Of a stretch of 64,000 nt of DNA, positions 31,663 to 41,877 are shown in pieces; within the stretch, counting starts at the first letter, position 1, and each line of letters opens with the position of its first letter. Source of the DNA: Pedobacter polaris. Its GTDB lineage: Bacteria; Bacteroidota; Bacteroidia; Sphingobacteriales; Sphingobacteriaceae. The stretch spans positions 992,001 to 1,056,000 of the forward strand of contig NZ_SWBR01000001.1 in assembly GCF_005116505.1 (NCBI RefSeq), in the 5' to 3' direction. Under the pieces are notes generated by a model, which did not search any database, was not told the DNA's origin, and saw nothing but the letters and a program-made list of their open reading frames with translations. A program made the position numbers and the translations under genes.

Positions 31663-34600
31663 ATGTCAGACGACAAAGCCATAATTTTATTTAAAGCAGC
31701 TAAAGAGCTTAACATAGGAATTGCTACAGCGGTAGATTTTCTTGGTAAGAAAGGCTTTGCTGTGGAAAATAAGCCCACTACAAAACTTTCTAAGGATATG
31801 TATGATACATTGATGAGAGAGTTTCAGGGGGATAAAATCGTAAAAGAAGAAGCCAATCAGATAGTTATAGGTAAAATTCGTCGTGATGAACCCGAAGTAG
31901 CTGAGAAAGCTCCTGAGGTGCCTAGAAAAAAACAAGATTTTGAAAACGAGGGGATTTTAATCAAAAACCTTCATTCATATACTCCTCCCGCTGAGAAGCC
32001 TAAGGAAGAAAAACCTGTTGAAGCTAAACCAGTTGAGCCAGTTGCGGAGGCTCCTGTTAAAGAAACTGCACCAGCAGAAGAAAGTTCATTACCAGGCGTT
32101 AAAGTTGTAGGTAAAATAGATCTTAACGATTTAAATCCTAAAACTCGCCCTGTAAAAAAAGAAGAACCTGCACCGGTTGTTGAAGCTAAAAAAGAGCCTT
32201 TACCAGTTGTTGAGCCTCCTAAAGTGGAAGCACCGAAAGCTGAAGAAGTACCAGTAGTGGAAAAACCTGCTCCTGTTGAGGAAGTAAAAGCACCAGTTGA
32301 AGAAACTAAGGTTGAAGAAAAACCTAAAGCTCCTGAACCAGTGGTAGCAACTCCTCCGGTAGCGCAAGTTCCAGCAGAAGATGAAGTAATTAAAGCTCGC
32401 TCGGTAAAATTATCAGGTCCAAATATTATTGGTAAAATTGTTTTGCCAACAACGCCAGACCGTAGAAATCAACCAGTAGCTTCATCAGGAGATAGTGAAG
32501 CAGCTAAACGGAAGCGTAAACGTAAAAAGACTCCTGGAGGTCCAAATGCACCTCAACAAGGTCAAGGTAATCAAGGCGGTCAAAGTCAACCTCAGCAGCA
32601 ACAAGGTCAACAAGCTCCTCGTCCTGCAGGTACCGCTGCCCCAATTACAAACAGACCGGATTTTAGAAATAATACTAACAATACAGCTGGTGGTCGTCCA
32701 AACTTTAGAAATGCTAGACCAGGTGCACCAACATCAGGCGGGCCTAAAGAAGAACCAACAGAAAAAGAAATACAAGATCAGATTAAAGCAACACTTGCTC
32801 GTTTAAGTGGAGCAGGTAAGTCTGGTAAGTTTGCACAAAGAGCAAAATTACGTCGTCAAAAACGTGATGATGTTGCGTTAACTGCAGAAGAAGCAGCAGC
32901 AGAAGAACAATTACAGTCTAAAGTATTAAAGGTTACAGAATTTGTTACAGCAAATGAATTGGCCAATATGATGGATGTACCAGTAACCAAAATTATTGGT
33001 ACTTGTATGAGTTTAGGTATGTTCGTTTCTATTAACCAACGTTTAGATGCTGAGACTTTAACAATTGTTGCTGATGAATTTGGCTATGAAATACAGTTTG
33101 TAAAAGCTGATGAAGAGGCTGATAGCGTAATTGAAGAAGAGGATGCAGCTGAAGATTTAGAAACAAGAGTGCCTGTTGTTACGATAATGGGTCACGTGGA
33201 TCATGGTAAAACCTCATTGCTAGATTATATTCGTAAAGCAAATGTGGTAGCTGGTGAAGCAGGTGGTATTACACAGCATATTGGTGCTTATAAAGTAACT
33301 ACAAACTCTGGTAAACAAGTTACCTTCTTAGATACACCGGGTCACGAAGCCTTTACAGCAATGCGTGCTCGTGGTGCAAAAGTAGCTGATATTGCAATTA
33401 TTGTTATCGCTGCAGATGATGCGGTGATGCCACAAACTAAAGAAGCAATTAATCATGCTCAAGCTGCAGGTGTTCCATTGGTATTTGCATTTACAAAAAT
33501 TGATAAGCCAGGAGCTAATTCAGATAAGGTAAAAGAACAATTATCGGTAATGAATATTTTGGTTGAAGATTGGGGTGGTAAATTCCAATCCCAAGAAATT
33601 TCAAGCAAAAGCGGATTAAATGTAGACTTGCTATTAGATAAAGTACTATTAGAAGCAGAATTATTAGAATTAAAAGCTAATCCTAACAAACGTGCTACCG
33701 GTACAGTTATCGAAGCAACATTAGATAAAGGTAGAGGTATCGTAACAACAGTACTAGTTCAAGCTGGTACACTGAGAGTTGGAGACCCAATCTTGGCAGG
33801 AAGTTATAGTGGTAAAGTGAAGGCTTTATTTAACGAACGTGGTGCAAAAGTTGCCGAAGCAGGACCTTCAGTACCGGTACAGGTATTGGGTATGCAAGGT
33901 GCTCCAACTGCGGGTGATAAGTTTAACGCAATGGAAAGTGAAGTAGAGGCTAGAGAGATTGCGAATAAACGTTTACAATTAATGCGTGAGCAAGGTTTAC
34001 GTACACAGAAACATATTACTTTGGATGAGATTGGTCGTCGTTTGGCAATTGGTAACTTTAAAGAGTTAAACTTAATTGTTAAAGGTGACGTGGATGGTTC
34101 AATCGAGGCACTTGCCGATTCATTATTGAAACTATCTACTGAAGAGATCCAAATTAATATTATTGGTAAAGCAGTAGGTCAAATTTCAGAATCTGATGTA
34201 TTATTAGCATCTGCTTCAGACGCAATCATCATCGGTTTCCAAGTACGCCCTTCGCCAGGAGCCCGTAAATTAGCAGAGGCTGAACAAATTGATATTCGTT
34301 TATATTCAATTATCTACGATGCAATCAATGAGATTAAAGCGGCAATGGAAGGTATGTTGGCTCCAGAATTCGAAGAGAAAATTGTGGCTAACGTTGAGAT
34401 TAGAGATACCTTTAAAATTACTAAAGTTGGTACCATTGCAGGATGTATGGTATTAGATGGTAAGATTACTAGAAACAGTAAAATCCGTATCGTACGTGAT
34501 GGTGTTGTAATTTATACAGGTGAATTGGCTTCGTTAAAACGTTTCAAAGATGATGTTAAGGAAGTATCTAAAGGTTACGAATGTGGTCTAAATATCCAAA

Positions 34601-34671
34601 ACTTTAACAACATTGAAGTAGGCGATATTGTTGAAGCTTACGAACAAGTAGAGGTAAAACGAAAACTTTAA
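31663..34671 (+). CDS. infB: Translation initiation factor IF-2
   Basis: 1002 residues. An IF2 N-terminal helical domain (about 5-50) is followed by a very long low-complexity linker to about residue 430: first Pro/Glu/Lys/Val repeats ([16 protein letters not shown]), then a Gln/Gly-rich stretch near 295-325. The GTPase core has [10 protein letters not shown] near 509, DTPGHEAF near 556 and FTKIDKPG near 611, then domains II, III and the fMet-tRNA-binding C2 domain. It brings initiator tRNA to the ribosome. Third gene of the operon, ended by the terminator at 34691-34716. Confidence 0.98.
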   Translation: MSDDKAIILFKAAKELNIGIATAVDFLGKKGFAVENKPTTKLSKDMYDTLMREFQGDKIVKEEANQIVIGKIRRDEPEVAEKAPEVPRKKQDFENEGILIKNLHSYTPPAEKPKEEKPVEAKPVEPVAEAPVKETAPAEESSLPGVKVVGKIDLNDLNPKTRPVKKEEPAPVVEAKKEPLPVVEPPKVEAPKAEEVPVVEKPAPVEEVKAPVEETKVEEKPKAPEPVVATPPVAQVPAEDEVIKARSVKLSGPNIIGKIVLPTTPDRRNQPVASSGDSEAAKRKRKRKKTPGGPNAPQQGQGNQGGQSQPQQQQGQQAPRPAGTAAPITNRPDFRNNTNNTAGGRPNFRNARPGAPTSGGPKEEPTEKEIQDQIKATLARLSGAGKSGKFAQRAKLRRQKRDDVALTAEEAAAEEQLQSKVLKVTEFVTANELANMMDVPVTKIIGTCMSLGMFVSINQRLDAETLTIVADEFGYEIQFVKADEEADSVIEEEDAAEDLETRVPVVTIMGHVDHGKTSLLDYIRKANVVAGEAGGITQHIGAYKVTTNSGKQVTFLDTPGHEAFTAMRARGAKVADIAIIVIAADDAVMPQTKEAINHAQAAGVPLVFAFTKIDKPGANSDKVKEQLSVMNILVEDWGGKFQSQEISSKSGLNVDLLLDKVLLEAELLELKANPNKRATGTVIEATLDKGRGIVTTVLVQAGTLRVGDPILAGSYSGKVKALFNERGAKVAEAGPSVPVQVLGMQGAPTAGDKFNAMESEVEAREIANKRLQLMREQGLRTQKHITLDEIGRRLAIGNFKELNLIVKGDVDGSIEALADSLLKLSTEEIQINIIGKAVGQISESDVLLASASDAIIIGFQVRPSPGARKLAEAEQIDIRLYSIIYDAINEIKAAMEGMLAPEFEEKIVANVEIRDTFKITKVGTIAGCMVLDGKITRNSKIRIVRDGVVIYTGELASLKRFKDDVKEVSKGYECGLNIQNFNNIEVGDIVEAYEQVEVKRKL

Positions 34672-34690
34672 TCAAAATATTTAAATAATT

Positions 34691-34716
34691 AAAGCGGCTC
34701 AAGGGCCGCTTTTTTA
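34691..34716 (+). terminator. Intrinsic terminator of the rimP-nusA-infB operon
   Basis: aaagcggc and gccgcttt pair around the loop tcaagg, followed by T to 34716; 20 bases past the infB stop. Confidence 0.92.
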
Positions 34717-34769
34717 TTAACTAAACATTTACCCAACTTGCTTTAAATACACGTTGCATTAATCAATGC

Positions 34770-34797
34770 TTGTGTTTATAAAATTTGAATATATTTG
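34770..34797 (+). promoter_or_regulatory. Promoter at the head of the polysaccharide genes
   Basis: ttg at 34770-34772 as -33 element, 17 bases, then tatatttg at 34790-34797 as -7 element. The first ATG downstream (34801) belongs to the FkbM remnant, only four bases from the box. gcatt-aatc-aatgc (34756-34769) forms a small inverted repeat beside it. Confidence 0.6.
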
Positions 34798-34800
34798 GAT

Positions 34801-34947
34801 ATGAAAAAATTCATCAGAAAAATTTTTGGCAAAAAACTAAGCTATGCGCAGATTAGTTATAGTCAACAAGGTGAAGACTTAACGCTTATGCGATTGATTG
34901 ATCAAAAAAATAATGTTTTTTTTGTGGATATATTCAAACTTCAGTGA
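34801..34947 (+). pseudogene. Remnant of an FkbM-family methyltransferase gene (N-terminal 48 codons)
   Basis: A 48-codon frame from the ATG at 34801 to TGA at 34945. Translation begins MKKFIRKIFGKKLSYAQ and contains SYSQQGEDLTLMRLI and NNVFFVDI, the well-known opening of FkbM-type methyltransferases in polysaccharide clusters, where S-Q-x-GED is followed by the strand F-(Y/F)-VD(I/V)-GAHHP. Here the frame leaves homology immediately after VDI and stops after FKLQ. The rest of the enzyme is missing, replaced by the glycosyltransferase gene whose ATG begins one base after this stop (TGATATG). It looks like a deletion or recombination scar at the edge of the cluster, though the short peptide may still be translated and coupled to the next gene. 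Confidence 0.7.
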
Positions 34948-34948
34948 T

Positions 34949-35878
34949 ATGTTGAATTATCATCAGCATACCCCTATTCTTTTATTGGTATTCAATAGGC
35001 CAGAACTTACTGTTCAGGTGTTAAATCGCATTAAAGCTGTTAAACCTAAAAGATTATATATTGCCGCAGATGGTCCAAGAAACGAAGCTGAAGCTAAAAT
35101 TTGTAACGATGTAAGGGCGCTTGCTATGACGATTGATTGGGATTGTGAACTTAAAACTTTATTTAGGGAACATAATTTAGGCTGTGGCAAAGCGGTGAGT
35201 GAAGGGATTACCTGGTTTTTTGAGCAAGAAGAAATGGGCATTGTTTTAGAAGATGATTGTTTGCCAGAACCTAGTTTCTTTGCTTTTTGTAGTACTTTGT
35301 TAAATCGTTTTAAAGATGATGAAACAATAGGTCACATTAGTGGATCAAACTTTCAAGATGGGATTATCCGTGGAGATGGAAGCTATTATTATTCAGATTT
35401 AACCCATGTTTGGGGATGGGCAAGTTGGAGAAGAGTATGGAAAGATTACGATTTCCAAATTAAAACTTTAGTAAATTTTGATCAGGGTTTTACTGGTTTT
35501 AAAGCACACCAAAATTTTGCTTTAAAGTGGAAGGAAATTTTCACTAAAGTTGCTCAAGGGGAAATAGATACCTGGGATTATCAATATGCTTATTTGAATT
35601 TATCGAAACACTACTTATCCATCATGCCTAATGTAAATTTGGTGCAGAACATTGGTATTGGTGAACAAGGAACGCATACTTTTGGAGATCATCCACTAGC
35701 AAATAAAGACCTAGGTTCGATAACCGAAATAATTTATCCATCAGATAAAACACAAAATGTAGAGGCTGATATTTACACCCAACAAAAAGAATTTTATATT
35801 CCTCCAATGAAAAAGAAGAATGTATTTTCAAAAACATGGAAAGCTATAAAAAAGTCAATTAGAAATAATGAAAAGTAA
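34949..35878 (+). CDS. Glycosyltransferase of the nucleotide-diphospho-sugar transferase (GT-A) fold
   Basis: 309 residues from the ATG at 34949. An upstream in-frame ATG (34898) would add 17 residues that come from the out-of-frame FkbM remnant, so I reject it. TPILLLVFNRPELTVQVLNRI and RLYIAADGPRNEAE form the nucleotide-binding first half; GIVLEDDCLPEPSFFAFC near 100 carries the metal-binding acidic motif; then HISGSNFQDG and HVWGWASWRRVWK, typical of this LPS/capsule-linked family. It transfers an unknown sugar. It overlaps the methyltransferase gene by 11 bases. Confidence 0.85.
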   Translation: MLNYHQHTPILLLVFNRPELTVQVLNRIKAVKPKRLYIAADGPRNEAEAKICNDVRALAMTIDWDCELKTLFREHNLGCGKAVSEGITWFFEQEEMGIVLEDDCLPEPSFFAFCSTLLNRFKDDETIGHISGSNFQDGIIRGDGSYYYSDLTHVWGWASWRRVWKDYDFQIKTLVNFDQGFTGFKAHQNFALKWKEIFTKVAQGEIDTWDYQYAYLNLSKHYLSIMPNVNLVQNIGIGEQGTHTFGDHPLANKDLGSITEIIYPSDKTQNVEADIYTQQKEFYIPPMKKKNVFSKTWKAIKKSIRNNEK

Positions 35879-36680
35879 AATAACTGGTGGTAGTACTACT
35901 CTATTGTTTACTGCTAAAGTACTTAACAAACATGATATCAAGTATTATCAATGCAGCGAAACTGGATTTATCCAAACAGAAGAACCTTATTGGTTAGAGG
36001 AAGCTTACTCATCAGCCATAACAAAGTTGGATATTGGATTAGTTTCCAGAAATGAAGGTTTACGTGAAATAGTAATCCCAATTCTTAACCATTACTTCGA
36101 TCCCAATGCTCAATTCTTAGATTACGCAGGTGGATATGGAATATTTACCAGGCAAATGAGAGATAAAGGGTTTAACTTTTATCATACGGATATTCATTGT
36201 AAAAATTTATTTGCAGAATACTTTGAACAGAGTGACTTACCAGCGGATTCAACCTTCGAAGCCATCACGGCATTTGAAGTTTTTGAACACCTTCCTGATC
36301 CAGTTGGGACCTTTAAAATTATGACATCCTATTCAGACACCATCATTTTAAGTACCGTTTTGCAGCCCGCAACACCACTAAAGTCCGTAGATGATTGGTG
36401 GTATTTTATCCCTGAAACTGGACAGCATGTTGCTTTATTTACTGCAAAGGCTTTAGAGCATATAGGCAACCAGTTCGGATACAATTTTTATACCGATGGA
36501 CATGGGGTACATTTGTTCACCAAGAAAAAGTTGACAGGTAATCCGTTTCAGAAGAAAAGAGATCCTTTCTTAATTCGTAAAATGAGGAAAATGGTGAGAA
36601 AATACGATTTAACCCAAAATCCAGAACGTGAAACCTTGTTACAAAAAGATTGGACAGTGATTAAAAATAAATTGAAATAA
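35868..36680 (+). CDS. Class I SAM-dependent methyltransferase
   Basis: 270 residues. The SAM-binding motif I is FLDYAGGYGIFTRQM near 83, followed by YHTDIHCKN and ITAFEVFEHLPDPVGTF near 135, the post-motif II pattern of methyltransferases that act on sugars or small molecules. The first residues KYYQCSETGFIQTEEPYW recall the N-terminal substrate domain of sugar C- or O-methyltransferases without the zinc cysteines. It probably methylates a sugar in the polysaccharide made by its neighbours; the acceptor is unknown. Translationally coupled to the gene before it. Confidence 0.85.
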   Translation: MKSKITGGSTTLLFTAKVLNKHDIKYYQCSETGFIQTEEPYWLEEAYSSAITKLDIGLVSRNEGLREIVIPILNHYFDPNAQFLDYAGGYGIFTRQMRDKGFNFYHTDIHCKNLFAEYFEQSDLPADSTFEAITAFEVFEHLPDPVGTFKIMTSYSDTIILSTVLQPATPLKSVDDWWYFIPETGQHVALFTAKALEHIGNQFGYNFYTDGHGVHLFTKKKLTGNPFQKKRDPFLIRKMRKMVRKYDLTQNPERETLLQKDWTVIKNKLK

Positions 36681-36708
36681 TTGCAACCTCATTACATCAT
36701 AAAGAATA

Positions 36709-37833
36709 ATGAAAATTTTATTTGACGGTCAGATTTTTTCCATGCAAAAGTTTGGAGGTATTTCTAGATATTTTACCGAATTGATTTATGAACTTAACCA
36801 AAGCCAGAATCATCAAGCAACTTGCCCAATTATTCTAACAAAAAATATCCACTATAACGAAAAGATAGCGAAAGGGATGAGTTTTATGGAAAGGTTAAAA
36901 CTCATCGCCATGTTTAAATTTTCGGAAAAAAGAAGAAATAGATATGCAGCAAGGCAAAATCGAAAAAACATAGTTAATGCTTTAGCATGTAAACAATTTG
37001 ATCTATTTGTCCCCACTTATTACGACCCCTACTTTTTACCTCTTATTGGTGATAAACCATATGTGTTAAATGTTTATGACCTGATCCATGAAATTTTTCC
37101 TACTTATTTTAAATCAGATGATCTGGCCTTAAATCATAAAGCAGAACTGATTGAGAAGGCAACTAAGATTATCGCGATTTCAAGTAGTACGAAAAAAGAT
37201 ATTCTAAAATTTTATCCAAATACGCCATCAGAAAAAATTGAAGTGGTTCATTTAGCAGGCAGTATTGATGCCACTTCTATTTTAGATTTGGATTTACCAA
37301 AATCTTATATTCTGTTTGTAGGAAATCGGGCACATTATAAAAATTTTGATTTCTTTTTTAAAGCTATTGCGCCCATTCTAAAAGAACAGTCAGCTTTATA
37401 TTTGGTATGTGCTGGCGGGAATGAATTTAGTGCGGAAGAATTAGCTTTAATTTGCAGCCATGGTGTTGCTGAACAGGTTATCCAAAGGAATTTTAAAGAT
37501 GTAGAGTTGGCAACGTATTATGTCAATGCCCAATGTTTTGTTTTCCCATCTGTATATGAAGGTTTCGGAATTCCCGTTCTAGAGTCAATGAGTTGCGGAT
37601 GCCCAGTGGTTCTAGCAAACCATAGCTCATTCCCAGAAGTGGCAGGAGATGCGGGAATTTATTTTGAACTGGAAGATGAAGTGGATCTAAGGACAAAGGT
37701 TTCTGCTATTTTAGCTAACGATGAGTTAAGGGAAGAATTTAAGCAGAAGGGTCTTGCTCAATGCGAAAAATTTAGTTGGGAGAAAACGGCGAAAGAATGC
37801 ATTTCGATATTTAATTCAATCAAATCAAATTGA
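36709..37833 (+). CDS. Glycosyltransferase family 4
   Basis: 374 residues, GT-B fold. N-terminal domain opens with FDGQIFSMQKFGGISRYFTEL, typical of retaining GT4 mannosyl-type transferases; the C-terminal donor-binding domain has SYILFVGNRAHYKNFDFFFKA near 200 and the E-x7-E motif in FPSVYEGFGIPVLESMSCG near 275. It adds a sugar, possibly mannose or a deoxyhexose, to a lipid-linked chain at the inner face of the membrane. Its stop codon overlaps the TTG start of the gmd gene. Confidence 0.9.
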   Translation: MKILFDGQIFSMQKFGGISRYFTELIYELNQSQNHQATCPIILTKNIHYNEKIAKGMSFMERLKLIAMFKFSEKRRNRYAARQNRKNIVNALACKQFDLFVPTYYDPYFLPLIGDKPYVLNVYDLIHEIFPTYFKSDDLALNHKAELIEKATKIIAISSSTKKDILKFYPNTPSEKIEVVHLAGSIDATSILDLDLPKSYILFVGNRAHYKNFDFFFKAIAPILKEQSALYLVCAGGNEFSAEELALICSHGVAEQVIQRNFKDVELATYYVNAQCFVFPSVYEGFGIPVLESMSCGCPVVLANHSSFPEVAGDAGIYFELEDEVDLRTKVSAILANDELREEFKQKGLAQCEKFSWEKTAKECISIFNSIKSN

Positions 37834-38789
37834 AAGTAGCGATTATTACAGGCGTAACAGGACAAGATGGTGCCTATCTTTCTGCGTTATTATTGAAAAA
37901 TAACTATACAGTAATTGGCTTAGTGAGGAACGATCAACCAAACTGGGCGGGTTTAGCTTATCTTAAAATTAAGGAGCAAGTTGAGCTTGTAAAATGTAAT
38001 TTGCTGGATATCGAGCAAGTTAGAACTATCCTCATAAAATACCAACCTGATGAAATCTATAACCTAGCCGCACAGAGCTCTGTTTCACTATCTTTTGAAG
38101 AGCCAATTACCACCTTCGAATTCAATACATTGAGTGTTTTTAATCTGCTAGAGAGTATTAAATCCATTAATAAGGAAATTCGTTTTTATCAGGCTAGTAG
38201 CAGCGAAATGTGTGGGAAGGTAAATCAACTTCCAATTACCGAGAATAGCATTCTACATCCCTTGAGTCCGTATGCCACTTCTAAAGTCGCTGCGCACTTT
38301 ACGTGTACAAATTATCGTGAAAGCTACGGAATGTATATTGCCTGTGGAATTCTGTTTAATCACGAATCCTATTTACGGAATGATAGTTTTTTCGTCAAAA
38401 AAGTAATTCAACAAAGTATCCAGATTAGCTTAGGTAATCAAACTCATTTGGAAGTTGGAAATATTGATGTTAAGCGTGACTTTGGCTACTCTCCAGCCTA
38501 TGTAGAAGCTATGTATAAAATGCTCCAAAAAGATAAACCAGGTGATTATCTGGTGTGTTCTGGAGAATCCATCAGTTTAAGGGAAATTATTTATCATGTT
38601 TTTAGTGCTTTAGGTATATCCAGGGATAAATGTGTTGCCAACCCAAAATTCTATCGACCTAATGAAATTCAGAACATTTATGGAGATAATGCGAAAGCGA
38701 AACGCGAATTAGAATGGGATTATGATTTTAGTTTTTATCAAGTCCTAGATCTCCTAATTGCAGAAGAATTGGCTAATGTAAGCAAGTAG
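37830..38789 (+). CDS. gmd: GDP-mannose 4,6-dehydratase
   Basis: 319 residues from a TTG start whose last two bases overlap the upstream TGA; no in-frame ATG lies early enough. Rossmann motif TGVTGQDGAY at 7-16, NLAAQSSVSLSFEEP near 78, ASSSEMCGK near 122, catalytic Y148-x3-K152, and LFNHESYLRNDSFFVKK near 176 are those of GMD. It is somewhat short for the family (about 345-370). It makes GDP-4-keto-6-deoxymannose, precursor of fucose, rhamnose (D) or perosamine. No matching reductase, epimerase or aminotransferase lies in this window. Confidence 0.9.
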   Translation: MKVAIITGVTGQDGAYLSALLLKNNYTVIGLVRNDQPNWAGLAYLKIKEQVELVKCNLLDIEQVRTILIKYQPDEIYNLAAQSSVSLSFEEPITTFEFNTLSVFNLLESIKSINKEIRFYQASSSEMCGKVNQLPITENSILHPLSPYATSKVAAHFTCTNYRESYGMYIACGILFNHESYLRNDSFFVKKVIQQSIQISLGNQTHLEVGNIDVKRDFGYSPAYVEAMYKMLQKDKPGDYLVCSGESISLREIIYHVFSALGISRDKCVANPKFYRPNEIQNIYGDNAKAKRELEWDYDFSFYQVLDLLIAEELANVSK

Positions 38790-39608
38790 TTATTTTGCCT
38801 TTGGTAGAAAATAGAGGATGAGATTCATCATTCCTTTTAAAATCTTATAAGCAAAATTGTGTTTTTGGATATATAGAAAATGTCTTCCTCTTTTAGAATT
38901 GAATACTTTCATTTTTTCATAATCCTTAATGAATAGTGGAAAATACTTTTCTAAAGTCAACCGTCGTTCTTCATTCATGACTTTATGATTTGTCGTAATG
39001 GATGAAATTCCTGACACATCATAATCGCAAATAACTAAATCAATATGCCGATAAGCTATATTTGCTTTGCAAATGGCATACATAAAGAATTCCCAGTCTG
39101 ATGCAATTTTGTAATCTTCATTGTAAAGAAATAGCTCCGTAAATAAAGATTTTCTTATAAAACTAGCTTGGTGAGAAAGGTTTTGAGAGAAGAAAAAATC
39201 AAAGCTTAATTCATCTGGATAAGTCCGAATAACTTTGCCATTGGGCTCAAGATAGGCAGAATTACCATATATTATACCAGTAGAAGAATATAAATAAGGT
39301 GTCACTTGGTGAAGTATGGTGCTGTTTGATAAAGTATCACCACTATTTAAAAATAAAAGAAACTGGCCTTTCGCCATTTTAATCCCTTTATTCATGGCCT
39401 GATAAATTCCTTTATCAGGTTCGCTCACCTTATAGGTAAAATGTTCTTGGTAAAGCGCTATCAATGCTGTGCTTCCGTCGGTACTAGCTCCATCAATTAC
39501 AATAAATTCAAAGTTTTTATTGGTTTGATCAATTACGCTTTTAATTGTTTTGTGAAGCCCAGTTTTATTGTTATAATTGATGGTGATGATAGAAATCAAT
39601 GGATCCAT
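38790..39608 (-). CDS. Glycosyltransferase family 2
   Basis: 272 residues. PLISIITINYNNKTGLHKTIKSV at the start, FIVIDGASTDGST near 35, and the D-x-D-equivalent FLLFLNSGDTL near 87 define a GT2 inverting transferase of the WcaA type; QASFIRKSLF near 155 is the common receptor-side motif. Soluble or membrane-associated. Its stop abuts the gmd stop with no spacer, so the two transcripts converge. It starts one base after the end of the two-domain glycosyltransferase gene, as the second of three genes on the minus strand. Confidence 0.92.
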   Translation of the reverse strand: MDPLISIITINYNNKTGLHKTIKSVIDQTNKNFEFIVIDGASTDGSTALIALYQEHFTYKVSEPDKGIYQAMNKGIKMAKGQFLLFLNSGDTLSNSTILHQVTPYLYSSTGIIYGNSAYLEPNGKVIRTYPDELSFDFFFSQNLSHQASFIRKSLFTELFLYNEDYKIASDWEFFMYAICKANIAYRHIDLVICDYDVSGISSITTNHKVMNEERRLTLEKYFPLFIKDYEKMKVFNSKRGRHFLYIQKHNFAYKILKGMMNLILYFLPKAK

Positions 39609-39609
39609 T

Positions 39610-41871
39610 TTATTGATGAGCTAAACGATTGAATAAATCTGCGAGTTGAATCTTCACTTCACTTGGAGAATAATTAAGAATAGATGCTGCCGCATTTTCC
39701 CTAATCTTCTGCCATAGGTGTGGGTTCTCATATAGTGCTATAGTCTTAACAGCAAACTCTTGTGGGTCATCGGCAATGCAAACCTGCTCTCCATCAGCTA
39801 AATTCATACCTTCAGCCCCAATTGTGGTAGTTACGATGGGAAGTCCGAATGCTAAACTTTGGCCAATTTTTCCCTTCATACCGGCCCCATAACGTAAGGG
39901 AGCAACAAAAACCCTACAAGAATTAAAGAAAGGCTCCAACTGTTCAACATAACCATGTACTTTTATTTTATCGTTTGCCAACGATAATACTTCTTTTTTA
40001 GGATTGTTACCTACTAAATGAATTTTAATATCTGGATTTTGTTTCCAAATCAAAGGCATAATATCATTACATAACCAAATGGCTGCATCAACATTTGGGG
40101 TATGATCGTAACTTCCAACAAATAACAGATCTTTTCTTTGGTCAAATTTATTTTGAACTGTATTTAATGGTAATGCATGAATATTGGGTACGACCATCGT
40201 GTTTGATATCCCTTCATTGATAAGCAGCTGTTGTTCTACGTCGGTAATGCAAACAGTAATGTCTGCTTTTTTTGCCAGAGATAACTCGAGTGCTTTATAC
40301 CTTTTTGCTCTTGTTAAGGTCTTATCCGAATTTAATAACTTTCCTTCTCTTTCAAGTCTAATATAGTGAAGATCAACAGTATCGTAAATCCATTTTACAT
40401 TAGGTTTGTGTTTACGAATGAAGCTGTACTTTTTATTTAAGCCTGGACGACATGCCCAAATATAGGTTGCATGTTTGGTTGCAGCCACAATATCATTTCT
40501 AAACTTCAGTTTACCAGCATAATTTAAAATTACTTCTATCCCATTTCTGGTTAACAAATCGTAGTAGGGTTGTTCTGCTTTGCCATTATCAGGAATAAAT
40601 ATGAGATGCAGATCTAAAGATTTGAAAATTTTAATCAATTCGTAAACCCGATGTGACCCTGATTCTTTATCATAACGAGGTAAATAAGAATCTACAATTA
40701 CTAAAGTTTGCTGCTTAACATATTTGTAAACACTCGCTTCCGCTTGTTTTGGTGCTAAATAATTGCTAAGCTCTATCTTCCATTTCTCAGCAAATTTGAT
40801 CTGATTAAGAACTTGGTAAGATTTTACGTTACCTTTCTTTGCATTTTTACCAGAGGTAATACCTTCAAAATGCACTAATTCTGATAAGGGATTATAAATT
40901 ACTTTTTTGTTCAGCTTGTGCCTAACAGCAAAACAAAAATCCGTGTCCTCGTAATAAGCAGGCATGTAAAGCGTATCTAAACCATTTAATGCATCATAAT
41001 CTAATTTACGAAACAAAATACTTGCGCCAGTGCAATAATCAGCTTCTCTTAAGTAGTTGTAAGCATGATAATTTGGATCTTGATAGCTGCCAAAATTAGT
41101 ACAAGAACCATCTTTATAAACAATGCCCCCTGCTTCTTGCAGTAAACCAAAAGGTCTAATTAATTTAGAACCTACAAGTCCCACCGACAAATCGTTTTCA
41201 ATTGGATTGAGTAATTCTTCTAACCAATTTTTTAAAATGATGGTATCATTGTTTAGCAAACAGATAAATTCACCTTTAGCACTTTCTATAGCTTTTCTAC
41301 AAGAATTTAAAAAACCTAGATTGGTGCTGTTGTTAATTAACCTTACGCCATTTATTTTTTTAATTTGTTCGGCTGTGCTATCTGTAGAAGCATCATTAAC
41401 TACAATGATTTCAACAGAAATATTATCTGCAAGATTTAATTTTAAGGAACGTAAACAATCTAATGTATATTGCAGTTGATTGTGGACAGGGATAATTATA
41501 GAAACTTTAGGACTGTTCTGAATATTAAACCACAGCTTGTCTAATGGCATATTTTTCTGATAATATACTGGAGTATATTCTTCTTTAACAAAGTATCTAA
41601 GCCCAAATAAAACTGAGATTTGAAATGATAATTTTGATGAAAAAGTGGTTAGTTTTTGGTCAGAATAAGATTGGAGTAAATTTTTGTTAAATCTAAATAT
41701 CTGAAGCAAAACTAATAGTAGCCTCACAATAAGATAAGGATATAAAAGAATATCTATAAAGAAGTAGGGTAATGATCCCTTACTTTTTCTTCTATAGTAC
41801 TTTCTATTAATTTGTAAACAAACTTTATAATTATTTCGGTCTATCCAACGGGTAATTTTATTTTTTGACAT
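39610..41871 (-). CDS. Two-domain glycosyltransferase (GT2 + GT4)
   Basis: 753 residues. After a basic, partly hydrophobic N-terminus (IDILLYPYLIVRLLLVLLQIF, about 40-62), a GT2 domain at about 128-350 has KVSIIIPVHNQLQYTLDCL, IIVVNDASTDSTAEQ, ICLLNNDTI and YEDTDFCFAVRH. A GT-B (GT4-like) domain follows at about 390-753 with DLLFVGSYDHTPNVDAAIW near 577 and FVAPLRYGAGMKGKIGQSLA near 660. Two transferases in one chain suggest that two successive sugars are added. It lies 6 bases after the ABC exporter gene and is probably co-transcribed with it. Confidence 0.9.
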   Translation of the reverse strand: MSKNKITRWIDRNNYKVCLQINRKYYRRKSKGSLPYFFIDILLYPYLIVRLLLVLLQIFRFNKNLLQSYSDQKLTTFSSKLSFQISVLFGLRYFVKEEYTPVYYQKNMPLDKLWFNIQNSPKVSIIIPVHNQLQYTLDCLRSLKLNLADNISVEIIVVNDASTDSTAEQIKKINGVRLINNSTNLGFLNSCRKAIESAKGEFICLLNNDTIILKNWLEELLNPIENDLSVGLVGSKLIRPFGLLQEAGGIVYKDGSCTNFGSYQDPNYHAYNYLREADYCTGASILFRKLDYDALNGLDTLYMPAYYEDTDFCFAVRHKLNKKVIYNPLSELVHFEGITSGKNAKKGNVKSYQVLNQIKFAEKWKIELSNYLAPKQAEASVYKYVKQQTLVIVDSYLPRYDKESGSHRVYELIKIFKSLDLHLIFIPDNGKAEQPYYDLLTRNGIEVILNYAGKLKFRNDIVAATKHATYIWACRPGLNKKYSFIRKHKPNVKWIYDTVDLHYIRLEREGKLLNSDKTLTRAKRYKALELSLAKKADITVCITDVEQQLLINEGISNTMVVPNIHALPLNTVQNKFDQRKDLLFVGSYDHTPNVDAAIWLCNDIMPLIWKQNPDIKIHLVGNNPKKEVLSLANDKIKVHGYVEQLEPFFNSCRVFVAPLRYGAGMKGKIGQSLAFGLPIVTTTIGAEGMNLADGEQVCIADDPQEFAVKTIALYENPHLWQKIRENAAASILNYSPSEVKIQLADLFNRLAHQ

Positions 41872-41877
41872 CCTAGC

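Noticed and set aside
34898..34948. Longer start for the glycosyltransferase at 34949
   Set aside because: The extra 17 residues are the FkbM remnant read in another frame; the family begins at the MLNYHQHTPILLL segment.
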